Assembly (NCBI GenBank): GCA_947095585.1
Contig: OX352765.1
Coordinates: 93,208,965 to 93,272,964 of the forward strand
Source: Nephrocerus scutellatus
Taxonomy: Eukaryota > Arthropoda > Insecta > Diptera > Pipunculidae
Length of the DNA: 64,000 nucleotides
Reading direction: 5' to 3'
Shown: positions 34,575-45,649 of the stretch, piece by piece
Layout: every line of letters starts with the position of its first letter
How positions within the stretch are numbered: position 1 is the first letter of the stretch
Position numbers and translations under genes: made by a program
Notes under the pieces: model-generated
The model's input: the letters and a program-made list of their open reading frames with translations, nothing else
What the model was told of the DNA's origin: nothing
Database searches by the model: none

Positions 34575-34800
34575 GCTGTAGTCATTAGTGCGTTATATTT
34601 CTTAGCAGAAGGTTCGAAGTTCGCATCCCAAAAAAAAAGCCAAAAACCTTTTTAATGGTCTCCCACCTTCGCGAATGTTTGACAAACTTCCGAAAGTAGT
34701 AAGTGTCATGGAAAGTTTCTCAATTCGCCTTTTGGAGCTGGCTTAAAATTAAAGACCCTTCCAATTTTGTGCAAAAATATAACACGCAAAATACGAACAG
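34575..34800 (+). mobile_element. tRNA-derived SINE, copy 2
   Basis: It shares the A-box-like gtcattagtgcgtta with copy 1, and keeps a B-box-like ggttcgaagttcgcatcc at about 34,611-34,628, which copy 1 has lost. The body cccaccttcgcgaatgtttg, gacaaacttccgaaagtagt and catggaaagt matches copy 1. An A run at 34,630-34,638 interrupts the tRNA-like part. Confidence 0.75.
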
Positions 34801-36720
34801 TCGCGACAAGCTATGCCCTGGACCCCAACGGCTTGTCGCATTGTAAATAGAACAAGAAAAGTAGCACTAAACTCTGTGAGACCTATTCTACTCTATGTGC
34901 TAAGTATGTCTATAAGTCTGGTTAATATACGAGTGCTAATGTGCTACTGTGCGTCAAAGAGATGGATTTTCCAGAAAAATATGAATTTCCATTCCAATCG
35001 CAATATCATCCGGCTGTGGCATGCTCTGATGTATCGTGCCACCCGCCTCATATAAAGAGGCGACAACGAGCGATGCGGGCTTGTGATGGTTTCAAGTCGC
35101 TCCAGCGTAATTATATCTACTTTTGTGCTTTTGTGATGGGGAGGGGCAAGTGCCATTAGGGTAAACTGTTGCTTTATTTGTTATGATGTCGGAGAAACCC
35201 CACATCATGGCAGCAGCTTTATTATTGCCATCATAATAGGTAGATGTTCAGTTAATTCTGTTCGACAGCCATGTCATGTCTTCCCACTTGACGTTTGCGT
35301 CAGATCCATTCAGCATTTGCAGCAACAACATTCATCTAAAAATAGATTTAACCAATACGTGATGGTGATGGTAAAAATATTATAGCACTCGTAGCATATA
35401 ACATTTTACTGGTCCATCTTCAGGAGGCTAAAAGCACAACAAAAGTTTTGGTTTTGGTAAATCACGAAATCACATTGCAACCACACTGGATGTAAAACAA
35501 TACGCTTACTTGTATCCATATCTACACACTCGTATATGGTTGTAAGTTGCCTTGTAATAATTGGAAAATGTGGGTGTGCGCAGATAATGCTGGCGTCACA
35601 TGATTGAGTGAGTCGATTAAACGAAGTTCCACAAAGCATTCGTCCTGACTGCTTGGTGTTATGCAATTTTCCCATCTTTAAAGGGAATGTCTGACAGCAT
35701 TGATATTTTTGTATAATAACTTAATTAAGACACAAAACAATTATTTAGTTGACCCCCTTATGGCCACTTCACATCAAGTGTATTCCTGAAAATAATTTTA
35801 CTTGTAAATAACTTGAAACCGCGTCCCAGTATAGCTTTGAAATGACATTAGTTTTCGATGCGACTAACGATTCTACTGCCATACTACGGTCTTACAGCCC
35901 CGTAGCTTAGTATAATGTGCCTCAAGGGCTTATATCCGCCTCGTCACAGTCACAGTGATGTGTGTAGTATCTTGAATTGCCTTCCTAATCGTCTTTTTAA
36001 GGCCACGGGGTGTTAGTGTATCAAGCCGTTCTCAAAAGTTGATTCGTCTTCTTGATCGCTGAAGTTCTGCATCGCGGGCTTGTAAGTATATGTTTTTTAC
36101 TGAAAGCAAATCATTTGCTTCTATAAGACCAATAGCACCTCTCCTGCTGGATTATCTTCTGGGCATAGATGTGACAATATTGCAAATTAGTTGATGCAAC
36201 AGCATCTCCGCTGTTCCGTTTTGAGTGCTTGTGCCGGTTATCCTTGCCAAAAAGCTTGTGTTTTCATATTATTTGGAGCCATATTGTTTTGGGCGTTGTA
36301 GGAAGCGTCTTGACAGACTGAAGTAGGCTTTTTTGGATTTAGGAAAATTATTGACAGACTTAAGTGGGCTTTGCTAGCTTTATTAAGAGTCTTGATAGAC
36401 GTGACTGTGGAGTGATTGATCCGTTTTCGGTTGCAGTTATGATTTGATCAAACATTTCCTAAGCGCAGTGCTTTGGGAGCCGCTAATTTGAGACACGGAA
36501 TTTCTTTCGTTTACTTGGCTTTCTTCAATTATTATCTCCTGTTGGTTGCTGTGCTTATATTATGAGTTGACCCCCCACATGATATGAAGGGAGCTGTTAA
36601 CAAAGGTAATGTCGATAATTTATCCTAATCCTGCTTTGCGGTGCATATTTGCCATTGAGCTGTATTTGAATGTTTTCCTTCTCATAAATCTAAAATACCT
36701 TTTTCTTTTTTGAAAAAAAC
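34800..36720. other. No gene seen
   Basis: Stretch 35,880-36,430 has somewhat LINE-like wording on the minus strand, but I cannot place it in any domain. Otherwise nothing is recognised. Confidence 0.45.
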
Positions 36721-36732
36721 TGTCTACAATAA

Positions 36733-36765
36733 TTTCGTTTTTTTTTTACTTTCAGGTAAGTTCAG
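36733..36765 (+). promoter_or_regulatory. Candidate recursive splice site (zero-length exon)
   Basis: A T-rich tract (gtttttttttttactttcag) ends at CAG, and GTAAGT follows without a gap. The junction is 36,755/36,756. This is close to the textbook ratchet-point form: pyrimidines, NCAG, then GTAAGT. It has the same strand and the same tactttcaggtaag core as the site at 10,318/10,319. No exon is visible on either side. Confidence 0.6.
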
Positions 36766-37755
36766 TGATCTTGCGAGCAGCAACAAAATTGCCTCATAAA
36801 TACTTCCTTTACACTGCGAGCATAATTTTTACTGACTGCTAAAGCGGTTCACATTACAGGCAGAGACTGTGAGTGGAAGGGATTGCTATATTTCATTTAC
36901 ACCAAAGCAAGGTACAATTTTATCTGACCTTTTTATGCAATAAAATGTAAGATTACATCAACCGATCCGCTTATCTTTGGTACCCCTCCTCACCGTAAAG
37001 AAACACACGCACACAATGGGAAATTAAAGGCATTAAGAGGCAAACGAAAATCAATTCAATTCGAAGGAATTCAATAGAATGTGCTGAGCAGGTACATACG
37101 AGCATAAGATTCCCATTCACGGGAAACACAAATCGAACAAATGTTATTATGGAAGAATTTCCAAACCAACCAGACAGACCTGTCCACAATCAAAAGTATC
37201 CAGTATTTTACCGAAATGAATGATCTGCGCGGCTATGATCTATCTCTCTCTCTCTTTCTCCCTCTTTCTATCTATCGATAAATACATAAATTAAGAAACT
37301 TTCTTAAGGGAGGACGAGACGAGATGAGATGAGTTAATCGTGAATTCGTAATTATATTTTATGTTCAACTGAAAATTATTTGTTATATAATTCTGTATCT
37401 ATTTGACCTAAGGTTCTTGGAAAATTCTTTAGGGTTTTGGGATTTCCATTTAGGCGAGCGATAAAGGAAGAAGGTGACTAAGAAGTCTATAAATCAGCAC
37501 CTGAAACCGGCTTTTAAAATTATCGTTCCTTTTATAGTTAGATATGTGTGCCGCCGGGACATTTTAAGAGTCCAATCAGTGACTATTGAAAAATTTATGT
37601 TCATAAATAGAACCTGGGAAACTTTCACACGATCACAATTTTTATTCATCATGTTATCCTTACCTTCATAAATACAGCGCCAATGTAGAGGGTAGATGCA
37701 AAAATCAGTATCTACACTCATACAGATACAGCAAAGCAGTATTTACATATTATCT
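36765..37755. other. No gene seen
   Basis: A (TC)n-like run lies near 37,242-37,260. No coding motif seen. Confidence 0.5.
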
Positions 37756-37759
37756 TCTA

Positions 37760-38369
37760 TCTATGTATATAAAAATGAATGTCTGTATGTCCTTTATAGA
37801 ATCGTAAACTATGCATTTGATCATCTGATGATCTTTAGCAAAGTTGTTGTGCATGAGCCCACGAAGGTTTCTGAGTTGGTACGACCAATTTTCGATAGAT
37901 AGCGCCACTGTCATTCCAATGAATATTGCCGTGACAATTCATGCTGATTTGAATTGAAACAAAAACAGCGAACGAATGATGACGTTTCGAGTTGTGGGTG
38001 ACATAAAAATGTATGTAAATTGTGAAATTCCCGCTAGGTGGCGCTGGTGTCGTTTTTTTCACCGAAAATTCCTATTTATGGAACGATTTGGCTCAAATTC
38101 ACACCATATAATATTTAAATAAAAAGAAAGTCGTTTACAAAATTTGGACCCGATAGGTGGCGCTGGGGTGGAAAATGGAGTTTTCCCTGTATGATCTTCA
38201 TATAAAGAATATTCGAACAAGTGTACATTTTTTGCCTGTATTAGTTAGTGGGGTGTCAGTGGGAGTGGCGTTAGTGGACGGGAGGTCAGTGGGCGAGGGT
38301 CAGTGGGATGGGGCAGCCGGGAAACGCGGGTGTAAGTGGGCGGGTAGCAAAGCGCCCGGGAACAGCTAG
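37760..38369 (+). mobile_element. Non-autonomous Helitron, copy 1 (610 bp)
   Basis: It starts TCTATGTATATAAAAATGAA after an A (37,759) and ends in CTAG (38,366-38,369) before a T (38,370), as expected for insertion between A and T without duplication. Eight bases before CTAG is a hairpin: GGGCG (38,338-38,342) pairs with CGCCC (38,353-38,357). The 5' end closely resembles that of the element at 52,448-52,683. Inside, a ggtggcgctgg phrase occurs twice (about 38,036 and 38,156). It encodes no RepHel. Confidence 0.85.
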
Positions 38370-39260
38370 TTATATTATAAAAATTAAACAGATGATTATT
38401 TAATTCTAATTGAATATATCAAAATCTTCCTTATTGTGAAGTTTTATTTATTTGCTAGATCGATCTACATATATTGCCTTGGTATTTTCATCTTAAAAAG
38501 GGGATACTTCTGTCACTTATTGTGGATTTTAAATAAATTGTTTTTACTTACAAAAGCCCTACAACTACATGACAACAACAAACAAAAATACCCTTTAGAA
38601 AATATTGTAAGAAAAAGCTGCAGCTCCAATTTTTGATCGAAAAAATCCAATGCATTGAAATTCAATTTATGTGCAGACAATAGGCGGTGGTATTTTAGGC
38701 AAAGAGAAGAACAAAATGAGGTGAAGAAAAAAATTTAACTCAAAAGAAATCGTCGTCATTGTTGCCCGTTGCAAAACGCAAGTGAAAGGCAACACTTTTA
38801 AGAGTCTTGTCTTCAACGCAAGTGTACGACAAAAGTAAACGCGAGATGGACGACCGAAACTTCAAATTAAAGTCATCAGTCAATCAAAGAGCGTTTTACA
38901 ATCGGTTGCGTTGTTGTTGTTGTTGTTGAAAAACCTCAAGTATGACTCTTTTACTTTGACTACACCTTCCGAGCGGCTCTTGTCACTTTCACCTGACGGC
39001 GAATAATGATTGATAGCAGCGCAATAATCCGGCAGTGCTATCGGACAAGTGATCGCCAACAGAGAGGAGGATTAAAAAGATTTGTTCTGTCTTCCGTTCA
39101 GATACTCAGTACCAGCTCTAATTGCGTGACGATGCGTAATTTGCCTCCTAACGCTTTAACATTCGTACTGAGAATGTAATAACATGGCTGAGCTAGCAAC
39201 TGGGGAAAATTCCAGTTACAGCTTACAGATATACGGTTTTGTGGCAGCATTCGAGAATTA
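38370..39260. other. No gene seen; (TTG)n microsatellite at 38,909-38,928
   Basis: Apart from the trinucleotide run, no motif is recognised. Confidence 0.5.
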
Positions 39261-39262
39261 TT

Positions 39263-39765
39263 GGGTGTCCCAATAGTCACTAGAGCGTTTGTTATTCAAA
39301 GACAGTATTTGATAATCATTTTGTATATAGGGTATCAGAACAGTAACTTTACGGTATTCGAAAATTATTCATTCTACAGAGTGAGAGAGAGAGTGTCTCA
39401 AAAGTCACAAACGCGTTTGTTTTTCAAAGACAGTATTTTATATAAATGTATTATACAGGGTGTCTCAAAAGTTTATTTTTCAAAAGCAGTATTCGAGAAT
39501 CATTTATTATGCAAAGTGTCACAACAGTCACTTACGCGTTTGATTATCGAACACGGTATTCGAAAATCATTTATTATACTAATGAGTTTGTTTTTCAAAG
39601 ACAGTTTTTGAGAATTACTGAATATACAGGATGTCCCAACAGTCACTTACGCTTCTGTTTATCGAACACGGTATGCGAAAATCATTCATTATACTAACGA
39701 GTTTGTTTTTTGAAGACAGTATTCGAGAATCATTTGTTATACAGGATGCCCCAAAAGTCACTAAC
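39263..39765 (+). repeat. Tandem array of about 65/50-bp alternating units
   Basis: Units are variants of gtcacttacgcgtttgatta...cacggtattcgaaaatca...tattatac, alternating with gagtttgtttttcaaagaca...ttctgagaatca...tatacag. Towards the right a composite unit near 115-120 bp is clear. The array breaks at 39,765 and resumes at 41,083, with a LINE fragment between. Confidence 0.85.
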
Positions 39766-41082
39766 CCCATCTGCCTGAAATATACTCGGGTACTGCCCCA
39801 TTGCTACAGAGTACATGTTTCGTGGCTCATAGACTCCAGCACCCGTGCCTTCAGATATCTTTCATCCATTCGTATACCACTCTACGGCATTCCGTCTCAG
39901 ATCTGAATTCCTTCTTGGTGCTCATTGTTACTTCAAAATATTTTTGAATTCGATCTTTTTGTTATAATAAGACATACTCGCTAAGGGCCAGCTTGGCCAG
40001 TGTTTCCACTATTGCTCTTGCCCTGCTGTCCGTGAAGCAGCGTACCTTACTTAAACGTAACTTGGTTTCCCTGGATTTGCCCATGCCACTGCTCCGTGGG
40101 TAAACATTGGAATCACTATCATGGTGTACATCCAGTGCATTATTCTGGTACTAACTGCCCAGGATTTACCTGCCACCCATCTGCTTTGTGGTGTTTGTCC
40201 CATAGCAGTCTGCTATCAAATATCAGTTCAAGGTATTTAACCTCTTTGGTGATAGCTATTTCTTCTCCATTAGGGGTAACCGGGTTAATTCGCCTCAGCT
40301 TCCTTTTATTGGTAAAGGAAACCATTGTGGTCTTATTTGGGTTTACCTTGAGTCACACTTCTTGGCACTATCTACTCGTGATATTTAATCCGTTTTGGAT
40401 TATGTCACAGAGCACTTTCTCGAATTGTCCTCTTGTTACGATGACTTTATCGTCTGCGTAGCCGTGGGGATAAATTCCTGCTCCAGCTAGTCGCTGAAGT
40501 AGCTCATCTACAAGGATGCTCCATTAAAGGGGGTGACAGTACCCCCCCTTGTGGACATCCTCTTGTAGTGTTGACCATAATGATTTTATCGCCGATTATA
40601 GTCTCCGCTGTTCTGGTGCCCAGCATCTCGCACTACCATTTAGTTATTGTGCTTTCTAGGGAAGTGTTATCAAATGCTCCTTCGATATCAAGGAAGGCGC
40701 ATAGCGCAATTTCCTTCGTGGCAAGGGACCCCTCTATACTTCCCGTCAACTCCCACAGTGCGGTCTCCGTAGATCTGCCCGCTCTGCACTCATGCTGACA
40801 TGAGTGTAGTGGTTCTCTTTTCAGTACTTTGGACCTCATAAAATTGTCGATAACCTTTTCGATAGTCTTTAGAACTATCTGTATGACTTTGGATGGGTGG
40901 GATCTTTCTTTCCCACTTTAGGTATAAAACCAGCCTTGCTCTTCTCCAGCTTGTCGGTATAGACCCGATTGCTAGGCTACTTCTAAATAGTCTTAAGAGG
41001 TGTGTGGAATGAGGTTATCTAATCCAGCTTGCATGACCGCAGGAATTACACCGTCACCCCTTCACAGTATCTATATAGTAAA
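39766..41082 (-). pseudogene. LINE fragment (RT through start of RNase H) lodged in tandem array
   Basis: On the minus strand: GVIPAVMQAGLDNLIPHTS, AGFIPKVGKKDPTHPKSYR, RAGRSTETALWELTGSIEGS, IALCAFLDIEGAFDNTS, TTRGCPQGG, the catalytic GYADDKVIV (YADD at 40,449-40,460), LKVNPNKTTMVSFTNKRKL and YLELIFDSRLLWDKH. At the far end come WYTNG, KISEGTGAGVYEP and YPSIFQAD, the beginning of an RNase H domain. So RT is followed by RNase H, as in I/LOA-type LINEs. Both ends are internal to ORF2 and there is no poly(A). Short deletions and stops make it dead. Confidence 0.85.
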
Positions 41083-41112
41083 GCGTTTGTTTTTCGACGA
41101 CAGTATTCAAGC
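41083..41112 (+). repeat. Tandem array remnant right of the LINE fragment
   Basis: The sequence gcgtttgtttttcgacgaca followed by gtattcaag continues the array unit interrupted at 39,765. Joining cactaac (left) to gcgtttg (right) restores the unit in phase. Confidence 0.8.
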
Positions 41113-41116
41113 AGTA

Positions 41117-41185
41117 CAGTAGATTCTCGATAATATGAACCAATTAAAATTAGAAGAGTTGGTTTATGTAATCGATAATCTACTG
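41117..41185. mobile_element. Miniature pogo/Tigger-like MITE (69 bp)
   Basis: Two arms of about 27 bases face each other: cagtagattctcgataatat...gaacc and ggttta...taatcgataatctactg, with a few mismatches and a loop of about 15 bases. TA flanks both ends (41,115-41,116 and 41,186-41,187). CAGTAGA...CTCGATAAT resembles pogo-type terminal repeats. The whole element is little more than its two ends. Confidence 0.75.
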
Positions 41186-41272
41186 TATTGTAAACTAGTA
41201 ACGCCGAGAAATTGTTTTCCGAAAGAGTAGAATAGTAAAAGAAAAGCAATCAATCCGCGTCCCCAAATGCAT

Positions 41273-41360
41273 TTCTCTCTCTCTCTCTCCAGGAAATTAA
41301 TAACGAACATCAAGTTCTCTTTCTCTCTCTAGGATGTTAATAACGAACCTCACGTTAATA
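41273..41360 (+). repeat. (CT)n tract with 40-bp tandem duplication
   Basis: A pyrimidine run plus ccaggaaattaataacgaac is followed by a second run plus ctaggatgttaataacgaac. Each copy has a pyrimidine tract followed by CAG or TAG, so each looks like a 3' splice site. No exon follows. Confidence 0.7.
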
Positions 41361-42530
41361 CATCAAGAAGAGTAACATCAACAGGTTTGAAAGTCATTAG
41401 AACTACGACTGACTGCAATATGATCTTGACAGATAAATCTTTTAATCAGATGCACGTATGACATCGTTCCGGCACATCATTTATGTATGTCAGCATCAAC
41501 CAACTGTGTGAGTGAACTCTCGATGAATTAACAGAGAACATTACGCGACTGGTAAAAAGAATGTAAGAACAAACAAACGGACAGACAGACAGACAGAAAT
41601 AAAAACAACAACTATGTTCACGTTTAAGACACAGCGGTAGAGGCAACACTGTCTCTGACTCGACGCTACCCAGTCCTCCCGTCAGCAGACGCGCGTTCTT
41701 CTTTTTGTGCCTCACATGCGCCTAATAATGACACAACACAACACAATCCGCACTCCACTCCTTCTCTGTTAATATCACTTCTCTGCGGTTACTAACAACA
41801 ACAACTACTACTAATGGCACGGCTAAACGATACAACAACAATACAGATACGAATAAAATAATAATCAGACTCACGCGCACGTATAGATACTTAAACGACG
41901 CGCATGCGCACCGCTCTCCGTAAGTGAGTCAATGAACTCTTTCCAGCGCTGAAAGACAGTTTTTCTTTTGTTTTTGTGTGTTACGTTTCTTGGTTAGTTT
42001 CTGGAACTTTTTCCAGGCATATGCGATAAATACTCACATGCGATGATTTTATGAACGACGTTATAATTACTGCTGCTGCTTAACGATGATGAGGTTCATT
42101 TAAATTTTGTCTAAACGCTGATCTGATGATACATCACATTCATCATCAGTACGAGTCGGGCAATAAGACAGACAGACAGACAGTTGCAAGCGTCTAACGT
42201 TGATCGCTGGCTGGCTGAATGACTGGCTGAATGGCCGGCTGAATAGCGGAATGATGGTGAAAGAAAATCGATAGGCTGATCGATAGCTGTCTTTCTTTGA
42301 TAATTCGATCACCAAAACACTTTGACTGTCCGCTATGAAATGAAGTATGCTCTCAAGACCACCTGGACCGGCAACAAGGAGAGAAGAGTGGCTATCGTCG
42401 ATGTAAAGTTTGGCACATCGTACTTTTTAGGCGACTTTCAACAAATTGGAATATGGTCATATGGATATCTATGGTGATAATGAATTCGGGTGTAAGCAAG
42501 CCACATAGCATAGAGCAGAAACAAGCTTTC
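41360..42530. other. No gene seen
   Basis: GACA and GGCT short repeats occur near 41,580-41,600 and 42,165-42,240. Nothing coding is recognised. Confidence 0.5.
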
Positions 42531-42534
42531 TGCA

Positions 42535-43545
42535 TTATCAACGGTCATGCGATATCCGCTTGATTGCCAACCACACTCCTCTTCCTGATGACTCTGCTTC
42601 TACGGATCTCATCCATGTCATTCTAGGGCGCCCACGTTTTCCTGATACTTGCGGGTTCCATTCAAATGCCATTTGCCGACTTTCGCAGTATATGGCCAAT
42701 CCATTGTCATTTTTCCGCCGTGTTTGAAATTTTGCTGGACATTGAGTTGTTAGTTGCAGGTTGGGCCAAAAGATTCCACATACTCTTCTTAGACATTTAT
42801 TGATGAACACTTAGAGTCTCTTTGATGAAGTTTCGCATCCACAGAAGAGGACAAATTTTACGCTTGAATTGAAGACGTTAAGTTTGGTGCGTCTTGATAC
42901 TTCGCGAGCACCATATTTTGTTTAATCAGAAGAACGCATGTCCGGCTTTGTTGATTTGTCGTGGTGCTATATCGGCTTCAGTGCCGCCGTCTTAGTTCTG
43001 TTGTTCCTATTCGCAATAAGTTTGACTCATATTTACCTTTAGTTCGACTTTCTGCGCGTTACCGATCGATCAGTGACTCCAGCTTCAATTGCTCAGTGAA
43101 AGTTGGGGCAATCGCACAGATGTCATCAGCACAATCGAGATCGTTTAACTTCAGAAAAAGAGCGCCATTCCGTCTCTGTCTCTGTAAAGCTCTTGAATCA
43201 GAGCTGTAATTATTGTTTGTGGTACTCCCCAATTTTGTAGCGCCTTGTGATGGTGTCGAAAGCTCAATGAAGTAGGAAAAGTGGTGCTCCCCATTCAGCA
43301 GACTCCTCAATGATGATTGTATTTATATGGTCAACACATGATCTAAATGCCGCCTGTTTCGCTCGCAATGAGGATTCGTAATTGTTGACGAAATATGATC
43401 CAGGATGATGAAAGCCATCACTTTTTGTATTGTGTTTATCATTGTTATCCCTCGCCAGTTTTTGCAAAGGCTCAGATCACCTTTTTTTTGGGATCGTCGC
43501 GATGACACCATTCTTCCAACCATCCGGGATTTTATTTGTACTCTA
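42535..43545 (-). pseudogene. RTE-like LINE relic 4
   Basis: The minus strand gives KKGDLSLCKNWRGITMINT, KVMAFIILDHISSTI, AAFRSCVDHINTIIIEESAE and APLFLL. Further on comes LNDLDCADDICAIAPTFTEQ, where the catalytic Tyr is Cys. It finishes with FINKCLRRVCGIFWPN and WNPQVSGKRGRPRMTW. This follows the RTE-like RT order (KKGDL...NWRGI, then RSCxDxI, then YADDIC, then C-terminal WNPQ...GRP). Frameshifts separate the blocks, and the segment between RT fingers and palm is shortened. Confidence 0.85.
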
Positions 43546-43598
43546 CCTATCGGGTAGTATTGTGCTTTAGCTCAGAGTAAACTTAGCACTGAAAAACC

Positions 43599-43695
43599 GG
43601 CCCTAAGTCGGCAATCTTGTTGCCTGTGTTTGTCCCTTGTGTCCAGGGCCTTAAGTCGGCAATCTCGATGTCAGTGTTCGTCCCTTGAGTCCTGG
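43599..43695 (-). repeat. 48-bp tandem duplication inside an RNase H relic
   Basis: The 48-base unit starts ggccctaagtcggcaatct at 43,599 and ggccttaagtcggcaatct at 43,647. It falls in the end of the RNase H relic on the minus strand and keeps its frame (48 = 16 codons). Confidence 0.8.
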
Positions 43696-43865
43696 TACCC
43701 AAATAAGTTTGTCCCAATTGTTTTCAAGTTCATTTAGCGCATTGTGACATTCGATAACCGCTTTTAATATAAACTCATATTTACTTGGTGCCGTATACAT
43801 AGCTTGACTATCAGATCACAGTGTATGTAGATCTTGGTTTGTCTTAGTTATTTTTGCTGTCGAAT
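43640..43865 (-). pseudogene. LINE RNase H domain relic
   Basis: The minus strand reads SDSQAM (the catalytic SDSQA motif, near 43,800-43,818), SKYEFILKAVIECHNALNEL and LIWVPGLKG, where intact domains have a VPGHxGI motif. The motif order and spacing fit RNase H of I/LOA-type LINEs. It adjoins the RTE-like relic but belongs to a different element type. Confidence 0.75.
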
Positions 43866-43869
43866 GCTA

Positions 43870-45640
43870 ATGTAACACTAGGGTTAAAGCTTTCAGCTGA
43901 CGATAATATTACCAGATGCGCAGTGATTATTGTTTTCGCCAAAATCCCCATTACTGCACGAAATAAACACTTTAAGCGCTCTTCGGACTGGTTCTTTTGG
44001 TGCGAGTCGTAAAAGCCGTGAAATTATTCACAGTTATGCGGATGTTGCGCCAATAATACTTTGAAAGTACCTCATGTGTCTCAAGAGTCAGTGTTGTTTA
44101 CACCTGTCACAACCAGCACACTATCTCCGTTTCTAATTCAAAACAACACAAAAACAACGCAATAAATTTTAGTTGTCAAATGCAAATCTAAATCGAATTA
44201 TTTAGAATTGCTCGGGTAAGGGTTCTCTGGAGGATGCCAGCAAACTTCAGACAAAACAACAAAATTCCAAGATCCTCCTCCTCCACGAAATAAAAAGGTG
44301 ATCGCCGATCAAATTTATGGAGTTTTGAAACTTTAACAAAATGTAGAACTGTCTGGTTGACTTACGTGTCTGGCGTGTCATCGTAATGAGGGATCAATTT
44401 GAAAATCATTTTCCATATCCAGTTTGTTGTTGTTTGTTGTCTACATCCGTCAGATTAGTGCTGCTGGTTAGTCCACTTTCGTTTCACCTAAAAAATGCAC
44501 CTGCATCTGGGTATTCAAGCAGGAATTTCTTGCTGTTGTTGTTTGTTGTTGTTTGATTTCTGTTTTTTATTTTTACTTTTATTGCTTTCGCATTCTGAAC
44601 TGATTGTTGTTTACAATAAATTGCAAGTTTGGTTAATTTTTGATTTTTTTATCAACACAATGTTATATCAAATGTTAGATCAAAAAATACAGAAAGAGAA
44701 CCTTTATCAGGTCGTTTATATGACACACAATAATATAGCTCGTTAATTTGTTTATTTTCTTACTAACCACATTGCTATAATGTTAATGGAGCAAATAAAT
44801 GATTTAAAAAAACAACAGCTTGCACATTTTAACCGTTCATCTCGTTCCCTCGTCCTTTTTAAAAACTAACTTCCACGAGTATTGTAAGTGAATATCGTAT
44901 CGAACATTGATTAGTTGCTATGAAGGCTGACATTATTTTTTTATGACTCCTAATTAAAGAAACTCCACACGAACGAACAAATGGCGATGGCTTTACTGGT
45001 CGTTCTTGCATTTCTTTTGATTTCTCGTATCTTAAGTCATCATGTAACCAAAACAGAAGACGCAACCTTCTATAAATATATTTACATACAAGTGAGTCCA
45101 GAAAAAAGCCAAAAAGGGTTATTCACCTGTGCGCGCCACCATGGAAAGTGGGTAAATTATGCGCATACCTTAGGGGCCGTATCGTATCTTCTAATGGAAT
45201 GGATGAATAGAAAGAATGAACGAATGCCTTCTTCAATGTGCGATATTCTGAGTACAATTTCATTTGGATGTGGTTAGCACACTACTTGCTACGTAGATCG
45301 TAGATCGGCAGTAATATTTGCGTTACAGGAAATAGGGGGAAAGATAGAAAGATACAGATAAATAAATAAAAACCCAACTGCAGCCGCATTATCAATAATC
45401 GATTTTCATTTAAATTATTAATTTTTTACAAATTTTCCCATTCGCAACAGAAAAACATGTTTTGATTGTTAAGTCCAGTGACCAGGAATAAAGTTCACTG
45501 ACATTTTCTTGTCAAAACAGCTGTACAAAGATTTTATAGCTTTATTGTTAATTGTTGTTTATTTATAGCAAAACAAAAAAAAGTATACACCCTTTTGTGT
45601 GTAAGTAAAATATCCACTGATCTTGCAGTTGTGGATATAT
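43870..45640. other. No gene seen
   Basis: AT-rich. A 98-codon frame at 44,981-45,277 starts with a hydrophobic stretch (MAMALLVVLAFLLIS) but lacks any other support. Confidence 0.5.
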
Positions 45641-45649
45641 AACATTTAT

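Noticed and set aside
35880..36430. Possible LINE ORF1 on the minus strand
   Set aside because: Some wording looks gag-like, but no zinc knuckle or other defining motif can be identified.
44981..45277. 98-codon frame starting with a hydrophobic stretch
   Set aside because: A hydrophobic N-terminus is common by chance in T-rich DNA; no Cys pattern or processing site suggests a secreted peptide.
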